Shown in pieces: positions 8,434 through 16,672 of a DNA stretch of 64,000 nucleotides. Under the pieces are notes generated by a model. It ran no database searches. It saw only the letters and a program-made list of their open reading frames with translations, and had not been told where the DNA came from. The stretch covers positions 249,862 through 313,861 of the forward strand of contig NZ_KQ948765.1 in the NCBI RefSeq assembly GCF_001514205.1, given 5' to 3'. Made by a program: the position numbers and the translations under genes. Positions within the stretch are counted from its first letter, which is position 1. Each line of letters opens with the position of its first letter. The DNA is from Streptomyces griseoruber. GTDB lineage: Bacteria > Actinomycetota > Actinomycetes > Streptomycetales > Streptomycetaceae.

Positions 8434-8940
8434 TCACTCCACCAGGTCCAGCGCCCGTTCCCAGCCGAACTCCCCGCCCTGGTGGGGAGGTCCGAAGCGG
8501 ACGCCCGTACCGCGCAGCCGTATGAGGCTGTCCCGGTAGGCGGGGTGGGCGGCGAGGCCGGCGGAGACGCAGGTCAGGACGCCGACCGGGACGCCCTGGC
8601 CGGTCACCTCGCACAGGGTGCCGAGGGCGAGGGTGTCGGCGATGCCGGCCGCCCACTTGTTGACCGTGTTGAAGGTGGCCGGGGCGACGACGACCGCGTC
8701 CGGGTCGGGGAAGGGGCGCGGGTCCCCCGGGCTGCGCCAGGCGGAGCGGATCGGCCGGCCGGTCTGTGCCTCGACGGCGGCCGTGTCGAAGAAGCCGTTC
8801 ATGGCGTGCGGGGTGGCGATGACCCCGACCTGCCATTCCCGCTCCTGGGCTGCGGTGATCAGCGTGCCGACGCCCGAGGCGATACCGGCGGCGCAGACGA
8901 CGACGTAGAGGAAGGGCGGCTTCTCGTCCGGTGCGGTCAC
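8434..8940 (-). CDS. Flavoprotein of the HFCD (decarboxylase-like) family
   Basis: A 168-residue single Rossmann-like flavoprotein. YVVVCAAGIASGVGTLITAAQ is the FMN-phosphate loop and DAVVVAPATFNTVNKWAAGIADTLAL is the PxxxNT motif typical of the Dfp/CoaC, Pad1 and EpiD superfamily. The C-terminal half of CoaBC is absent. The catalytic His typical of cysteine decarboxylases is not obvious, so the reaction is open. It lies ten bases downstream of the DUF1348 gene on the same strand and is probably co-transcribed with it. Confidence 0.85.
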   Translation of the reverse strand: MTAPDEKPPFLYVVVCAAGIASGVGTLITAAQEREWQVGVIATPHAMNGFFDTAAVEAQTGRPIRSAWRSPGDPRPFPDPDAVVVAPATFNTVNKWAAGIADTLALGTLCEVTGQGVPVGVLTCVSAGLAAHPAYRDSLIRLRGTGVRFGPPHQGGEFGWERALDLVE

Positions 8941-8949
8941 CCGGGAACC

Positions 8950-9411
8950 CTATGCGAGCGGGAAGGACAGCCCTCGCTCGGACTCGGGGCGCGGGCCGTG
9001 GAAGCGGCGGTCCCCCTCGTCGATCCGTACGTCGTGGATGCCGGCCTCCCGGCGGGTCATCAGGCCGCGCTCGTCGAACTCCCAGAGTTCGTTGCCGTAG
9101 GAGCGCCACCAGTGGCCGTCGGCGTCCCGCGACTCGTACTGGAAGCGGACGGCGATGCGGTTCCCGTCGAACGCCCACAGGTCCTTGCGCAGGGCGTACT
9201 CGCGCTCGCGGGCCCACTTGGCGGTCAGGAAGTCGACGATCGCGGCGCGGCCGGTGAGGAAGGTGTCGCGGTTGCGCCAGACGGAGTCCTCGGAGTAGGC
9301 GAGCGCCACGCGGTGCGGGTCGCGGGTGTTCCAGGCGTCCTCGGCGGCCTGGACCTTCTGTGCGGCGGTCTCCCGGGTGAAGGGCGGGAAGGGCGGACGG
9401 GGGTCGGACAT
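8950..9411 (-). CDS. DUF1348 (SnoaL/NTF2-like) protein
   Basis: About 153 residues with the DUF1348 signature: [26 protein letters not shown], then [28 protein letters not shown] and [14 protein letters not shown]. The fold is an NTF2-like cone able to hold a small ligand; no reaction is established. ATG 9411 has AGGAG in its leader. It is divergent from a TetR regulator across two operator palindromes, so it is probably the repressed target together with the flavoprotein behind it. Confidence 0.88.
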   Translation of the reverse strand: MSDPRPPFPPFTRETAAQKVQAAEDAWNTRDPHRVALAYSEDSVWRNRDTFLTGRAAIVDFLTAKWAREREYALRKDLWAFDGNRIAVRFQYESRDADGHWWRSYGNELWEFDERGLMTRREAGIHDVRIDEGDRRFHGPRPESERGLSFPLA

Positions 9412-9447
9412 GGGGCTCCTCCTGGGGGTGCGGCTGCGGCGGCACGC

Positions 9448-9498
9448 GGAGAACGTGCGTTCTCCGGTACGCTGCCAACGTAGAGAACGGGCGTTCTC
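9448..9498. promoter_or_regulatory. Double TetR operator GAGAACG-N2-CGTTCTC
   Basis: Two near-identical palindromes lie between the divergent DUF1348 and TetR genes: GGAGAACGTGCGTTCTCC at 9448-9465 and GAGAACGGGCGTTCTC at 9483-9498. Their centres are 34 bp apart. The duplication and the divergent placement make them the likely binding sites of the adjacent TetR protein, controlling both promoters. Confidence 0.75.
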
Positions 9499-9540
9499 CC
9501 CGTCAAGGAGGACCCGGCGAGGAGGATCAGGAGCACGGTG

Positions 9541-10095
9541 ATGGTGGCCATGGACGGCGCGACGGCCCGTGAACAGGCGCTCGACGCCGCGGAGATGCTG
9601 TTCTACGGGCGGGGTGTGCAGTCCGTGGGAATGGACGAGGTGCGGGCCGCCTCGGGGGTCTCGCTCAAGCGGCTGTATCAGCTGTTCCCCGCGAAGGAAC
9701 TGCTGGTGGATGCCTATCTGGAGCGCCGGGACCTGCGCTGGCGGGGGCGGCTCGCGGAGTTCGTGGCACGGCGGGAGGAGCCCCGGGAGCGCATCCTCGC
9801 GGTGTTCGACTGGCTGGCGCAGTGGTTCGCCGAGCCGGACTTCCGGGGCTGCGCGTGGGTCAACGCGTACGGCGAACTGGGCGCGACCTCCGAGCGGGTG
9901 GCGGAGCGGGTACGGGCGCACAAGCGGGCGTTCCGGGAGTATCTCGGCGCGCTGGTCGCCGACGCCGGGCTGCCCGGCGCCCTGACCGGGCCGTTGTTCC
10001 TGCTGGCCGAGGGCGCGATGGTGACGGCCGGGATCGACGGGGCGGCGGCACCGGCCGCCGAGGCGCGGGAGGCGGCCCGGTTGCTGCTGGGGTGA
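9541..10095 (+). CDS. TetR-family transcriptional regulator
   Basis: 184 residues. The N-terminal helix-turn-helix is clear: [47 protein letters not shown]. The C-terminal ligand domain contains [14 protein letters not shown], a motif common in the group near NTF2-like or oxidoreductase genes. I chose ATG 9541 because GGAG lies seven bases upstream; GTG 9538 and ATG 9550 are also possible. It likely represses the divergent DUF1348-flavoprotein pair and itself via the palindromes in the shared promoter. The inducer is unknown. Confidence 0.9.
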   Translation: MVAMDGATAREQALDAAEMLFYGRGVQSVGMDEVRAASGVSLKRLYQLFPAKELLVDAYLERRDLRWRGRLAEFVARREEPRERILAVFDWLAQWFAEPDFRGCAWVNAYGELGATSERVAERVRAHKRAFREYLGALVADAGLPGALTGPLFLLAEGAMVTAGIDGAAAPAAEAREAARLLLG

Positions 10096-10098
10096 GGG

Positions 10099-10725
10099 TC
10101 AGGCGAGGGGCAGGGGATCGCGCAGGTCGACCGTGAATCCGGCGCGGTCGAGGACGCCGGCGCCGAGCACGCTCACCAGTGCCGGTACGAGGCGCCGGCC
10201 GTCGCCGGGCAGCGGTACGGCCTCCGTCGTACCGGCGACCGCCTCCAGGTCGGCCGGCCCACGCCCCGCCGGGAGTGCGATGCGGGCCTCGAACACGGGT
10301 CGTCCCTCCACCGCGGCGAGGGTGAGGACGGGGTGGGGTGCGGTGCGCAGCCCCGCCTGTGCGGCGAAGGCGCGCTCCCGGGCGTCCTCGCCGACGAACA
10401 CGCATGCGTCGGCCGGCACCGCCGGGCCCCCGTCGCGGGCGGTGGCCGCGACGGCCCTTTCGAAGATCGCCGGGCTGTTCTTCGCACCCCAGAGCACCAG
10501 CGCCTCGTCGGGGAAGCGGCCCGGGAACGCGGCGTGCAGGGCGGCCCCGGCCCGGGCGACGGCGTCTTCGCCCGGGCCGGGGTTGGACACGATCCCCTTG
10601 CGCGTCCGGGCGAAGGCGTCGAGCACGGCCAGGACGCGCGGCCGGGGCCGGAGAGTCAGGGAGCCGTCGGCCTCGACGGCCGCGTCCGCGAGGGTCGCTC
10701 CGATGTCGAAGAAGAGCACGGGCAT
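10099..10725 (-). CDS. HAD-superfamily hydrolase-like protein with altered motif I
   Basis: 208 residues. The N-terminus VLFFDIGATL is HAD motif I, but the usual DxDxT reads D-I-G-A-T: the nucleophile Asp is kept and the general acid/base Asp is Gly. Motif IV is visible as VFVGEDARERAFAAQAGLRT, and the motif III Lys may be in LWGAKNS. The C-terminal 60 residues look like an added domain. Loss of the second Asp normally weakens phosphatase turnover and is seen in mutase- or dehalogenase-like branches, so phosphatase activity should not be assumed. It is convergent with TetR, with a 3-base gap. Confidence 0.75.
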   Translation of the reverse strand: MPVLFFDIGATLADAAVEADGSLTLRPRPRVLAVLDAFARTRKGIVSNPGPGEDAVARAGAALHAAFPGRFPDEALVLWGAKNSPAIFERAVAATARDGGPAVPADACVFVGEDARERAFAAQAGLRTAPHPVLTLAAVEGRPVFEARIALPAGRGPADLEAVAGTTEAVPLPGDGRRLVPALVSVLGAGVLDRAGFTVDLRDPLPLA

Positions 10726-10859
10726 GTCGGGGCCTCCGCACGGTGATCCGGTTCCCCCGTCGACCCTGGCCCACTGGGCCGTGTGCAGCAACCCGGGCGG
10801 CGATCCGCCCGGGGCGCACGGAGGCTTGCCTTCTTGGCCGTTCACTCCCGGGAGCCCCC

Positions 10860-12059
10860 ATGCCGCTGCCTTCCGCACCCGCCCGCCGCACCCCGCTCCG
10901 GCGGCGGCCGCGGGCCCTGTCCGTCCTCGCCGTCTGCCTGGGCGCGCTGGCCCCGGCCGCCGTGGCCGACCCGGCCGGTGCCGCCTCGGGGACCCCGGAC
11001 GACCGTACGCTGCAGCGCCGGCTGGCGGCGTTCGTCGACGGTCCCGGTGGGCCGCCGGGGGCGATCGCCGTGCTGCGCGGGGACGGGAGGACACGGGTCG
11101 TCCGGGCGGGTGTCGCCGACCTCGGCACGGGCCGGGCACCCCGGACGACCGACCACATGCGGATCGCCAGCACGGCCAAGGCGTTCAGCGGGGCGGTGGC
11201 GCTGAGCCTGGTGGACCGTCACCGGCTGCGGCTGGACGACACCCTGCGCGCACGTCTCCCCCAACTCCCTGCCGCCTGGGGCAAGGTGACACTCCGGCAG
11301 CTCCTCAACCACACCAGCGGGCTGCCGGACTACACGGAGTCCCCCGTGTTCCGCGCCCAGGTGCAGGCCGACCCGCACCGCCGCTTCGACCCGCACCACC
11401 TGCTCGACTACGTGGCCGGCCGGCCCCTGCGCTTCTCGCCCGGGAGCCGGTACCACTACTCCAACTCCGACAACATCGCCGTCGCGCTGATGGCGGAGGC
11501 GGTCACCGGGACGCCGTACGAGAAGCTGCTGCGCACGCTGGTGTACCGGCCGCTGGGGCTGCGCCACACCAGCCTGCCGCAGGGCTACCGGCTGCCCGTG
11601 CCCCATCTCCACGGGTACGACGTCTCCCCGCCCGGGCCGCCGGTGGACGTCAGCGAGCTGCTGAGCGCCTCCGGTGCCTGGGCGTCCGGCGGGATCGTCT
11701 CCACGCCCGCCGACGCGACCCGGTTCGTCCGCGGCTACGCCGGGGGCGCGCTGTACGGCGAGAAGGTCGTGCGGGAGCAGCGGCGGTGGCGGTCCGGGGC
11801 CTCGGAGCCGGCCGGGCCGGGACGCAACAGCACCGGCCTGGGCATCTTCCGCTACCAGACGCGCTGCGGTGTGGTGCTCGGGCACACCGGCAACTTCCCC
11901 GGGTACACCCAGCTGATGGCCGCGACCCCGGACGGCCGCCGCTCCCTGACGTTCTCGGTGACACGTCAGATCAACGCGGCCCAGACGCCCGCCGTGCTGG
12001 TGCGGATGCGCGCCCTCCAGGAGGACTTCGTCTGCGCCCTGCTGCGGGGCAGGGGCTGA
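10860..12059 (+). CDS. Secreted serine hydrolase, class C beta-lactamase / DD-peptidase family
   Basis: 399 residues. A signal peptide occupies about residues 1-41 (Arg-rich start, LSVLAVCLGALAPAAVA, cleavage near GAASG). The active-site SxxK is STAK (IASTAKAF), YSN serves as YxN and HTGN as the third motif (HxG replacing KTG), the pattern of Streptomyces R61 DD-carboxypeptidase and of esterases in this family. QLLNHTSGLPDY is also typical. It probably acts outside the membrane on peptidoglycan stem peptides or esters; which one cannot be told. ATG 10860 follows GGGAG. Confidence 0.9.
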   Translation: MPLPSAPARRTPLRRRPRALSVLAVCLGALAPAAVADPAGAASGTPDDRTLQRRLAAFVDGPGGPPGAIAVLRGDGRTRVVRAGVADLGTGRAPRTTDHMRIASTAKAFSGAVALSLVDRHRLRLDDTLRARLPQLPAAWGKVTLRQLLNHTSGLPDYTESPVFRAQVQADPHRRFDPHHLLDYVAGRPLRFSPGSRYHYSNSDNIAVALMAEAVTGTPYEKLLRTLVYRPLGLRHTSLPQGYRLPVPHLHGYDVSPPGPPVDVSELLSASGAWASGGIVSTPADATRFVRGYAGGALYGEKVVREQRRWRSGASEPAGPGRNSTGLGIFRYQTRCGVVLGHTGNFPGYTQLMAATPDGRRSLTFSVTRQINAAQTPAVLVRMRALQEDFVCALLRGRG

Positions 12060-12089
12060 CCCGGGGGCTCCTGCGGGCCACCCGGCCGG

Positions 12090-12314
12090 TCACCCCTCCG
12101 GTCCGGGCACCTTGATCGCGCCGACCGGACAGGCCCGCGCGGCCTCCCGGACCATCGGGTCCCCGGCGCCGTCCTCCCGGCCGGGCAGCAGCACGCTGAA
12201 GCCGTCGTCGTCCTGGGTGAAGACGCCCGGTGCGGCCAGCGCGCACTGGCCGGCCCCGATACAGACGTCCCGGTCGACGCGGATGTGCCCGCGGGTGGGT
12301 GTGTCGCCGTGCAT
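12090..12314 (-). CDS. 3Fe-4S ferredoxin, partner of the P450
   Basis: A 74-residue ferredoxin of the type paired with actinobacterial P450s: the cluster ligands are in DVCIGAGQCALAAPGVF and ARACPVGAI, and the spacing leaves out the second cluster Cys, giving a [3Fe-4S] protein. It starts 12 bases after the P450 stop, so the two are co-translated from one mRNA. Role: one-electron carrier from a ferredoxin reductase (none in this window) to the P450. Confidence 0.93.
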   Translation of the reverse strand: MHGDTPTRGHIRVDRDVCIGAGQCALAAPGVFTQDDDGFSVLLPGREDGAGDPMVREAARACPVGAIKVPGPEG

Positions 12315-12325
12315 GGCGGTGCCTC

Positions 12326-13543
12326 TCACCAGGTCACGGGGAGTTCGAGCATCCCCTGGATGGTGTCGCCGGGTTTCCAGCGGGCGTCCTCGGCCGGGAT
12401 CGCGAGCCGCAGGCCGGGCAGGCGCGCGAAGAGGGTGCCGAGCGCGATCTCCAGCTCGGCGCGGGCCAGGTTCTGGCCGAGGCACTGGTGGATGCCGAAG
12501 CCGAACGCCACGTGGTGGCGGGCGGAGCGGTGCCAGTCGAGGGTGTCGGGTTCGGGGTAGGCGGTCTCGTCGCGGTTGATGACCGAGGTGGAGAAGACCA
12601 CGCCGTCCCCGGCCCGGATGGTGGTGCCGCCCACCTCGATGTCCTCGGTGGCCAGCCGCAGCAGCCCGTCCGCGATGGACAGCATCCGCATCAGCTCCTC
12701 GACGGCGGCCGGCAGCAGCGCGGGGTCGGCGCGCAGTTCGGCCAGCCGGTCGGGGTGCCGGAGCAGGGTGTACGTGCCGAGGGAGATCATGTTGGCGGTC
12801 GTCTCGTGTCCCGCGACCAGCAGGATGACGGCCAGGGCGATCGCGCCCTCGCGGTCCACGGTGCCGTCGCGCAGCCGCTCGTGGACCAGGACGTCGAGGA
12901 CGCCGTCGCCGGGCGGGCCGGCCGCCTTGCGGTCGATCAGCGCGCCGAGGTACACGTCGAGCCGCTCCCGGGCGTCGACCACCTCCTCGGGCACCCGGCT
13001 GCGCAGCATCCGCCGGGACTGCTCCTCGAAGAACTCGTGATCGGCGTACGGCACTCCGAGCAGCTCGCAGATCACCGTGGACGGCACCGGCAGCGCGAAG
13101 GCGGAGACCAGCTCGGCGGACGGGCCCTGGGCGAGCATCGCGTCGATCCGCTCGTCGACGATCCGCTGGATGGCGGGGCGCAGCGCGGCGGCGCGTTTCA
13201 GTGTGAAGTTCGCGACCAGCATCCGGCGCTGGGCGTGGTGTTCGGGGTCGTCGACGTTGAGGAGGGCGGCCCGGCGGTCGAGCAGCGCCGCGAAGCGCGG
13301 GGAGGTCGCCGGGTAGCCGGGCCGGGTGCGGTCGGTGGACAGCCGGGGGTCCGCGAGCAGGGCGCGGGCCGTGTCGTGGCCGGTGACCGCCCAGGCGGTG
13401 CGGCCGTCGTAGAGGGTGACGCGGGACAGCGGGCGGGCGGTGCGCAGGGGGTCGTAGGCCGTGGGCGGGTGGAAGGGACAGGTGCGGTCCTGGGGGAAGG
13501 CGACCGGCTTCGACAGTGGGGGGAGTTCCGACAGTTCCGTCAT
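12326..13543 (-). CDS. Cytochrome P450, CYP105-like
   Basis: 405 residues. The I-helix oxygen motif AGHETTAN is near residue 243, ExxR appears in EELMR, and the heme loop FGFGIHQCLGQNLARAEL has the Cys ligand near 353. TCPFHPPTAY at the N-terminus and NRDETAYPEPD are typical of CYP105, a group known for broad oxidation of foreign compounds and for operon-linked ferredoxins. I place the start at ATG 13543 (GAGG upstream) rather than at the longer frame opening at 13645. A palindrome at 13586 lies where the promoter should be, which suggests induction by ligand release of a repressor not seen nearby. Confidence 0.9.
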   Translation of the reverse strand: MTELSELPPLSKPVAFPQDRTCPFHPPTAYDPLRTARPLSRVTLYDGRTAWAVTGHDTARALLADPRLSTDRTRPGYPATSPRFAALLDRRAALLNVDDPEHHAQRRMLVANFTLKRAAALRPAIQRIVDERIDAMLAQGPSAELVSAFALPVPSTVICELLGVPYADHEFFEEQSRRMLRSRVPEEVVDARERLDVYLGALIDRKAAGPPGDGVLDVLVHERLRDGTVDREGAIALAVILLVAGHETTANMISLGTYTLLRHPDRLAELRADPALLPAAVEELMRMLSIADGLLRLATEDIEVGGTTIRAGDGVVFSTSVINRDETAYPEPDTLDWHRSARHHVAFGFGIHQCLGQNLARAELEIALGTLFARLPGLRLAIPAEDARWKPGDTIQGMLELPVTW

Positions 13544-13585
13544 GAGAGACCTCGCAGACGAAGGGCGCGTCGTACCGATCTTCAT

Positions 13586-13604
13586 TAGATGCCCTGGGCA
13601 TCTA
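13586..13604. promoter_or_regulatory. Operator-like palindrome upstream of the P450
   Basis: TAGATGCC-CTG-GGCATCTA is a perfect 8-bp inverted repeat with a 3-base centre, 43 bases upstream of the P450 start. Its shape suits a dimeric repressor of the P450-ferredoxin pair. No divergent regulator gene adjoins it. Confidence 0.55.
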
Positions 13605-13673
13605 TAGAACGACAGGGAGTTCGGCCAGATCGGCGAAAGGGACAAGATGGCCGGAACCGTCCACTCCGCTGGG

Positions 13674-13739
13674 CTCTGCGGGGGCTCTGCGGGGGCTCTG
13701 CGGAGGCTCTGCGGAGGCTCTGCGGAGGCTCTGCGGGGC
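13674..13739. repeat. Tandem 11-bp repeat, six units
   Basis: CTCTGCGGGGG or CTCTGCGGAGG is repeated every 11 bases from 13674 to about 13738, with the G/A variant changing midway. It sits in the 365-base gap between the P450 start (13543) and the LysE gene (13909). No reading frame here looks coding. An 11-bp period is close to one helical turn, so protein binding is possible, but slippage expansion is the simplest reading. Nothing else recognisable lies in the gap. Confidence 0.75.
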
Positions 13740-13908
13740 GTGCGCCCGCCTCGCGACGGGAAAACCGCTTGCCGGCGGGTGGGGGTGGGGCGCAGGATCC
13801 GGCCATGTCTCGATACGCCGTTCCCCTGCCGCTGACGTCCGACGCCGTCCTTCCGGCACGGCTCCAGCAGCAGCCCGGCCGTCCCCGGAGGCCCGATCCC
13901 GCGCGTCC

Positions 13909-14532
13909 GTGACGGCCGCGCTCGTCGCGGGCCTGATCGCGGGCTACGGCATCGCCGTACCCGTCGGGGCCGTCGCGACCTATCTCGTCTCCCTCACCGC
14001 CCGCACCTCCCTGCGCACCGGCGCGTGCGCCGCGCTCGGCGTCGCCACCGCCGACGGGCTCTACGCCCTCCTGGCCACGGTCGGCGGGTCCGCGCTCGCC
14101 GCCGCGCTGCGGCCGGTGCTGGTGCCGCTGCGCTGGGCCTCGGCCCTGGTGCTGCTGGCCCTCGCGGCGCGCGGCGCCCTGACGGCCGTACGCCACTACC
14201 GGGCCCACCGGCTCGCCACCCGCTCCGTACCCACCCCACCCACCGCCGCCCGGGCCTACCTCGCTCTGCTCGGCATCACGCTGCTCAACCCGACCACCGT
14301 CGTCTACTTCGCCGCGCTGGTGCTCGGCACCGGCGGCACGGACGCCGTACACCCCCTGGAACAGGGCGTGTTCGTGCTCGCCGCCTTCGCCGCGTCCGCG
14401 AGCTGGCAACTGCTGCTGGCCGGCGGCGGCGCCCTGCTCGGCCGGACCCTGACCGGCCACCGCGGCCGCCTGGCGACCGCGCTCGTGTCGAGCGGGGTGA
14501 TGACCGTGCTGGCCGTCGGGATGATGGTGTAG
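13909..14532 (+). CDS. LysE/RhtB-family amino-acid exporter
   Basis: 207 residues with six hydrophobic segments. The LysE pattern is visible: an N-terminal GYGIAVPVGAVATYLV in place of the usual GPxxxxV, LGVATADGLYALLA in helix 2-3 and LLGITLLNPTTVVYFAALVLG in helix 5, where NP is the conserved pair. These carriers export amino acids or small metabolites at the cytoplasmic membrane. GTG 13909 is the assigned start; the leader lacks a strong ribosome site. Confidence 0.85.
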   Translation: MTAALVAGLIAGYGIAVPVGAVATYLVSLTARTSLRTGACAALGVATADGLYALLATVGGSALAAALRPVLVPLRWASALVLLALAARGALTAVRHYRAHRLATRSVPTPPTAARAYLALLGITLLNPTTVVYFAALVLGTGGTDAVHPLEQGVFVLAAFAASASWQLLLAGGGALLGRTLTGHRGRLATALVSSGVMTVLAVGMMV

Positions 14533-14543
14533 GCCCGGGTGGG

Positions 14544-14972
14544 TCAGGGGGTGAAGGCCCGCGCGACGGCCAGGCTGTCCTCGTAGACGTGGTGGCGGAC
14601 GACCAGGCCGTCGGCGACGGAGAGGTGCAGGGCGAATCCGGCCCGGTAGGAGCGTCCGGTGGGGGCGGCGGTCTGACGGATCTCGCCCAGCACCACCGCG
14701 TCGGCACCGTCGACGAGGACGCGCTCCACGCGCGTGTCCGCCGCCCCGGGCGTGTGGTGGGCGGCCAGGGCCCGGAAGTGGTCGGCCGCCTCGGCGCCGG
14801 TGGCACGGTGGCGGATCCAGGGCGTCTCGGCGCGGCCGTGCTCGTCCTCGGGCCAGGACAGCCGCCAGTCGACGCCGTCGGCGTACAGGGCGGCGATCCG
14901 CTCCGGGTCGCCCTCGCCGATACGGCGCAGCAGCTCCTCGATCACGGCACGGGTGTCCGTCGTCTTCGTCAT
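14544..14972 (-). CDS. SnoaL-like NTF2-fold protein
   Basis: 142 residues beginning MTKTTDTRAVIEELLRRIGEGDPERIAALYADGVDWRL, a classic SnoaL-like start, with VERVLVDGADAVVLGEIRQTA and FALHLSVADGLVVRHHVYEDS. It is a small cone-fold protein, either a polyketide-cyclase-like enzyme or a binding protein of unknown reaction. It is convergent with the LysE gene, with a 12-base gap. Confidence 0.85.
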   Translation of the reverse strand: MTKTTDTRAVIEELLRRIGEGDPERIAALYADGVDWRLSWPEDEHGRAETPWIRHRATGAEAADHFRALAAHHTPGAADTRVERVLVDGADAVVLGEIRQTAAPTGRSYRAGFALHLSVADGLVVRHHVYEDSLAVARAFTP

Positions 14973-15106
14973 GGCTCCGAGTGTGCCGGTGGGGTGCGGA
15001 CCGCGCGATGACCCGTGAGGTAAGGGGGTGCGGATGAATCGAGGGGGCGCCGGTGTTGAAGGGGTCAGCCGGTCGCGAACGACCATGTGACGAAGGGACG
15101 GATGCC

Positions 15107-15553
15107 ATGCCCCTCAAAGGTGAGTACGAGCCCAGCCCGACCCAGTGGGTGCGCGAGCAGGTGGAGCTGTACGAGAGCTCCGGCGGCACCGAGGGGACGA
15201 CACTGCAGGAGACGGGGCTCCCGGTCATCCTGCTGACCACCCGGGGCGCCCGCAGCGGCAAGCTCCGCAAGACCCCGCTGATGCGGGTCGAGCACGACGG
15301 ACGGTACGCGCTCGTCGCCTCCCAGGGCGGGGCACCCACCCACCCGGTCTGGTACCACAACCTCAGGGCCGACCCGGAGGTGGAGCTCCAGGACGGTCCC
15401 GAGAAGCAGGACATGACGGTCCGTGAGATCAGCGGTGCGGAGAAGGCCCAGTGGTGGGAGCGTGCCGTCGCCGCGTATCCGCCGTACGCCGACTACCAGG
15501 AGAAGACCGACCGGGAGATTCCCGTGTTCGTCGCCGAGCCGCAGACCGGCTGA
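15107..15553 (+). CDS. F420-binding (DDN/DUF385-type) oxidoreductase
   Basis: 148 residues of the deazaflavin-dependent nitroreductase family. [49 protein letters not shown] is the hallmark stretch that binds the F420 phosphate tail, and [15 protein letters not shown] follows. Mycobacterial relatives reduce quinones and nitroimidazoles with F420H2; Streptomyces makes F420. I take ATG 15107; the upstream in-frame ATG at 15053 lacks family similarity. Confidence 0.9.
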   Translation: MPLKGEYEPSPTQWVREQVELYESSGGTEGTTLQETGLPVILLTTRGARSGKLRKTPLMRVEHDGRYALVASQGGAPTHPVWYHNLRADPEVELQDGPEKQDMTVREISGAEKAQWWERAVAAYPPYADYQEKTDREIPVFVAEPQTG

Positions 15554-15632
15554 CCCCACGGCGGCGGCGAACGCGTAGAAAAATCTGCCGCCGGGCCGCA
15601 TGAACCGGCCCGCACCGGGCACCCGACAGTCA

Positions 15633-15665
15633 GGCCCCGCCGCGCTCCCCCGTCGCGGCGGGGCC
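15633..15665. terminator. Bidirectional hairpin terminator
   Basis: GGCCCCGCCGCG and CGCGGCGGGGCC form a perfect 12-bp stem around a 9-base loop, between the convergent F420-type gene (ends 15553) and the PNPOx-like gene (ends 15705). There is no T tract, which is usual for Streptomyces intrinsic terminators. Confidence 0.75.
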
Positions 15666-15704
15666 CCTGCCTGCCCCGGGGACCGCGTCGCCGACGGCCG
15701 GGGC

Positions 15705-16172
15705 TCAGCCGGCCACCAGCCACTCCCCGTCCCGCATCACCTCGCACTCCCCGGTCTCCTCCTCGCGGGTCCGCCAGGAACGGATCCGCTGCGGACGGAT
15801 GAGGAAGTACAGGTGGGGCGCGGCCAGTTCACGGGGGTCGAAACCGGTCTTGCCGGCGAAGATCTCGGCGTCCTCCTCCGGGAGGTCGGCGGGCGGGACG
15901 GCGACCGCCACGCCCTCGATCATGACCACGTCGTCGGCCGGGCCGACGGCGAGGCGTGCCACACCGGTGTCGTGCAGGGCACGGCCGGTGGGGGTGGTGA
16001 CCGGAGCGGCGACCAGCAGGACGGCGCCGTCCCAGACGTAGGAGAGCGGGGCCAGCTGGGGGGCGCCGCCGTCCTCGGCGGCCGTGGCGACCCAGACGTC
16101 GACGTCGTGTTCCAGCCGGTGGAGCGTGTCGTGCTTGCGCTGCTGCGCGGTGCGTGCCGGTGCTCGGGTCAT
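15705..16172 (-). CDS. PNPOx-fold (pyridoxamine-phosphate-oxidase-like) flavin protein
   Basis: 155 residues: TLHRLEHDVDVWVATAAEDGGAPQLAPLSYVWDGAVLLVAAPVTTPTGRAL is the split-barrel start where FMN or F420 binds, and VARLAVGPADDVVMIEGVAVAVP continues the barrel. These small barrels are F420- or FMN-dependent reductases or heme-binding proteins; no substrate is implied. Start ATG 16172. It is divergent from the DUF1304 operon, but the operator there fits the other side best. Confidence 0.85.
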   Translation of the reverse strand: MTRAPARTAQQRKHDTLHRLEHDVDVWVATAAEDGGAPQLAPLSYVWDGAVLLVAAPVTTPTGRALHDTGVARLAVGPADDVVMIEGVAVAVPPADLPEEDAEIFAGKTGFDPRELAAPHLYFLIRPQRIRSWRTREEETGECEVMRDGEWLVAG

Positions 16173-16251
16173 GTCTCCAGTGTGGCCACGGCCCGCACCC
16201 CCGCACCCCGGGACGGCCCCGGCCCCGCCCCTCGACGTCACACCCCCCTGG

Positions 16252-16298
16252 ACTTCCTGGACAGGTGTCCGGTTATAGTGGACACCTGTCCAGGAAGT
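16252..16298 (+). promoter_or_regulatory. 19-bp perfect inverted repeat over a -10 box
   Basis: ACTTCCTGGACAGGTGTCC (16252-16270) and its exact reverse complement (16280-16298) flank the nine bases GGTTATAGT, which contain a good -10 hexamer, TATAGT (16274-16279). A repressor bound here would cover the promoter. The DUF1304 start is 12 bases downstream. The TetR protein encoded second in the operon is the likely ligand-responsive repressor (autoregulation). Confidence 0.75.
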
Positions 16299-16309
16299 TG
16301 AGGGAGATC

Positions 16310-16672
16310 ATGGAAATTCTGGCCGATGTGCTGGTCGCGCTGGTGGCGGTGCTGCATCTCTACATCCTCGTGATGGAGATGTTCCTGTGGCAGAAGAAGC
16401 CGGGGATGGGCTTCCACGGGTTCGACGCGGAGATGGCGCGGCGCACGGCCCCGATGGCCGCCAACCAGGGGCTGTACAACGGGTTTCTGGCGGCGGGACT
16501 GGTGTGGGGGCTCGTCGCCGGGGATCCGACCGGGTTCGCGGCACAGGTGTTCTTCCTGTCGTGCGTGATCGTCGCGGGCGTGTACGGCGCGGTCACCGCC
16601 AACCGGCGGATCCTGGTCGCCCAGGCCCTGCCCGGCGCGCTCGCCCTGGCCGCCGTGCTCGTCGCGCGGTGA
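16310..16672 (+). CDS. DUF1304 small membrane protein
   Basis: 120 residues, four hydrophobic helices. Family marks are VLHLYILVMEMFLW near the start, FGFD-like FHGFDAEMA, MAANQGLYNGFLAAGL and YGAVTANRRILVAQALPG. Function is unknown; the family is often next to a TetR repressor, as here. AGGGAG precedes ATG 16310. Its stop overlaps the GTG of the TetR gene, so the two are translationally coupled. Confidence 0.9.
   Translation: MEILADVLVALVAVLHLYILVMEMFLWQKKPGMGFHGFDAEMARRTAPMAANQGLYNGFLAAGLVWGLVAGDPTGFAAQVFFLSCVIVAGVYGAVTANRRILVAQALPGALALAAVLVAR

Noticed and set aside
13674..13739. Possible CRISPR array from the regular repeat
   Set aside because: Units are 11 bp with no spacers and no cas genes; it is a simple tandem repeat.
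13585..15414. 609-codon minus-strand frame across the LysE and SnoaL-like genes
   Set aside because: Arg/Pro-rich, no domain, and overlaps two genes with good family matches.
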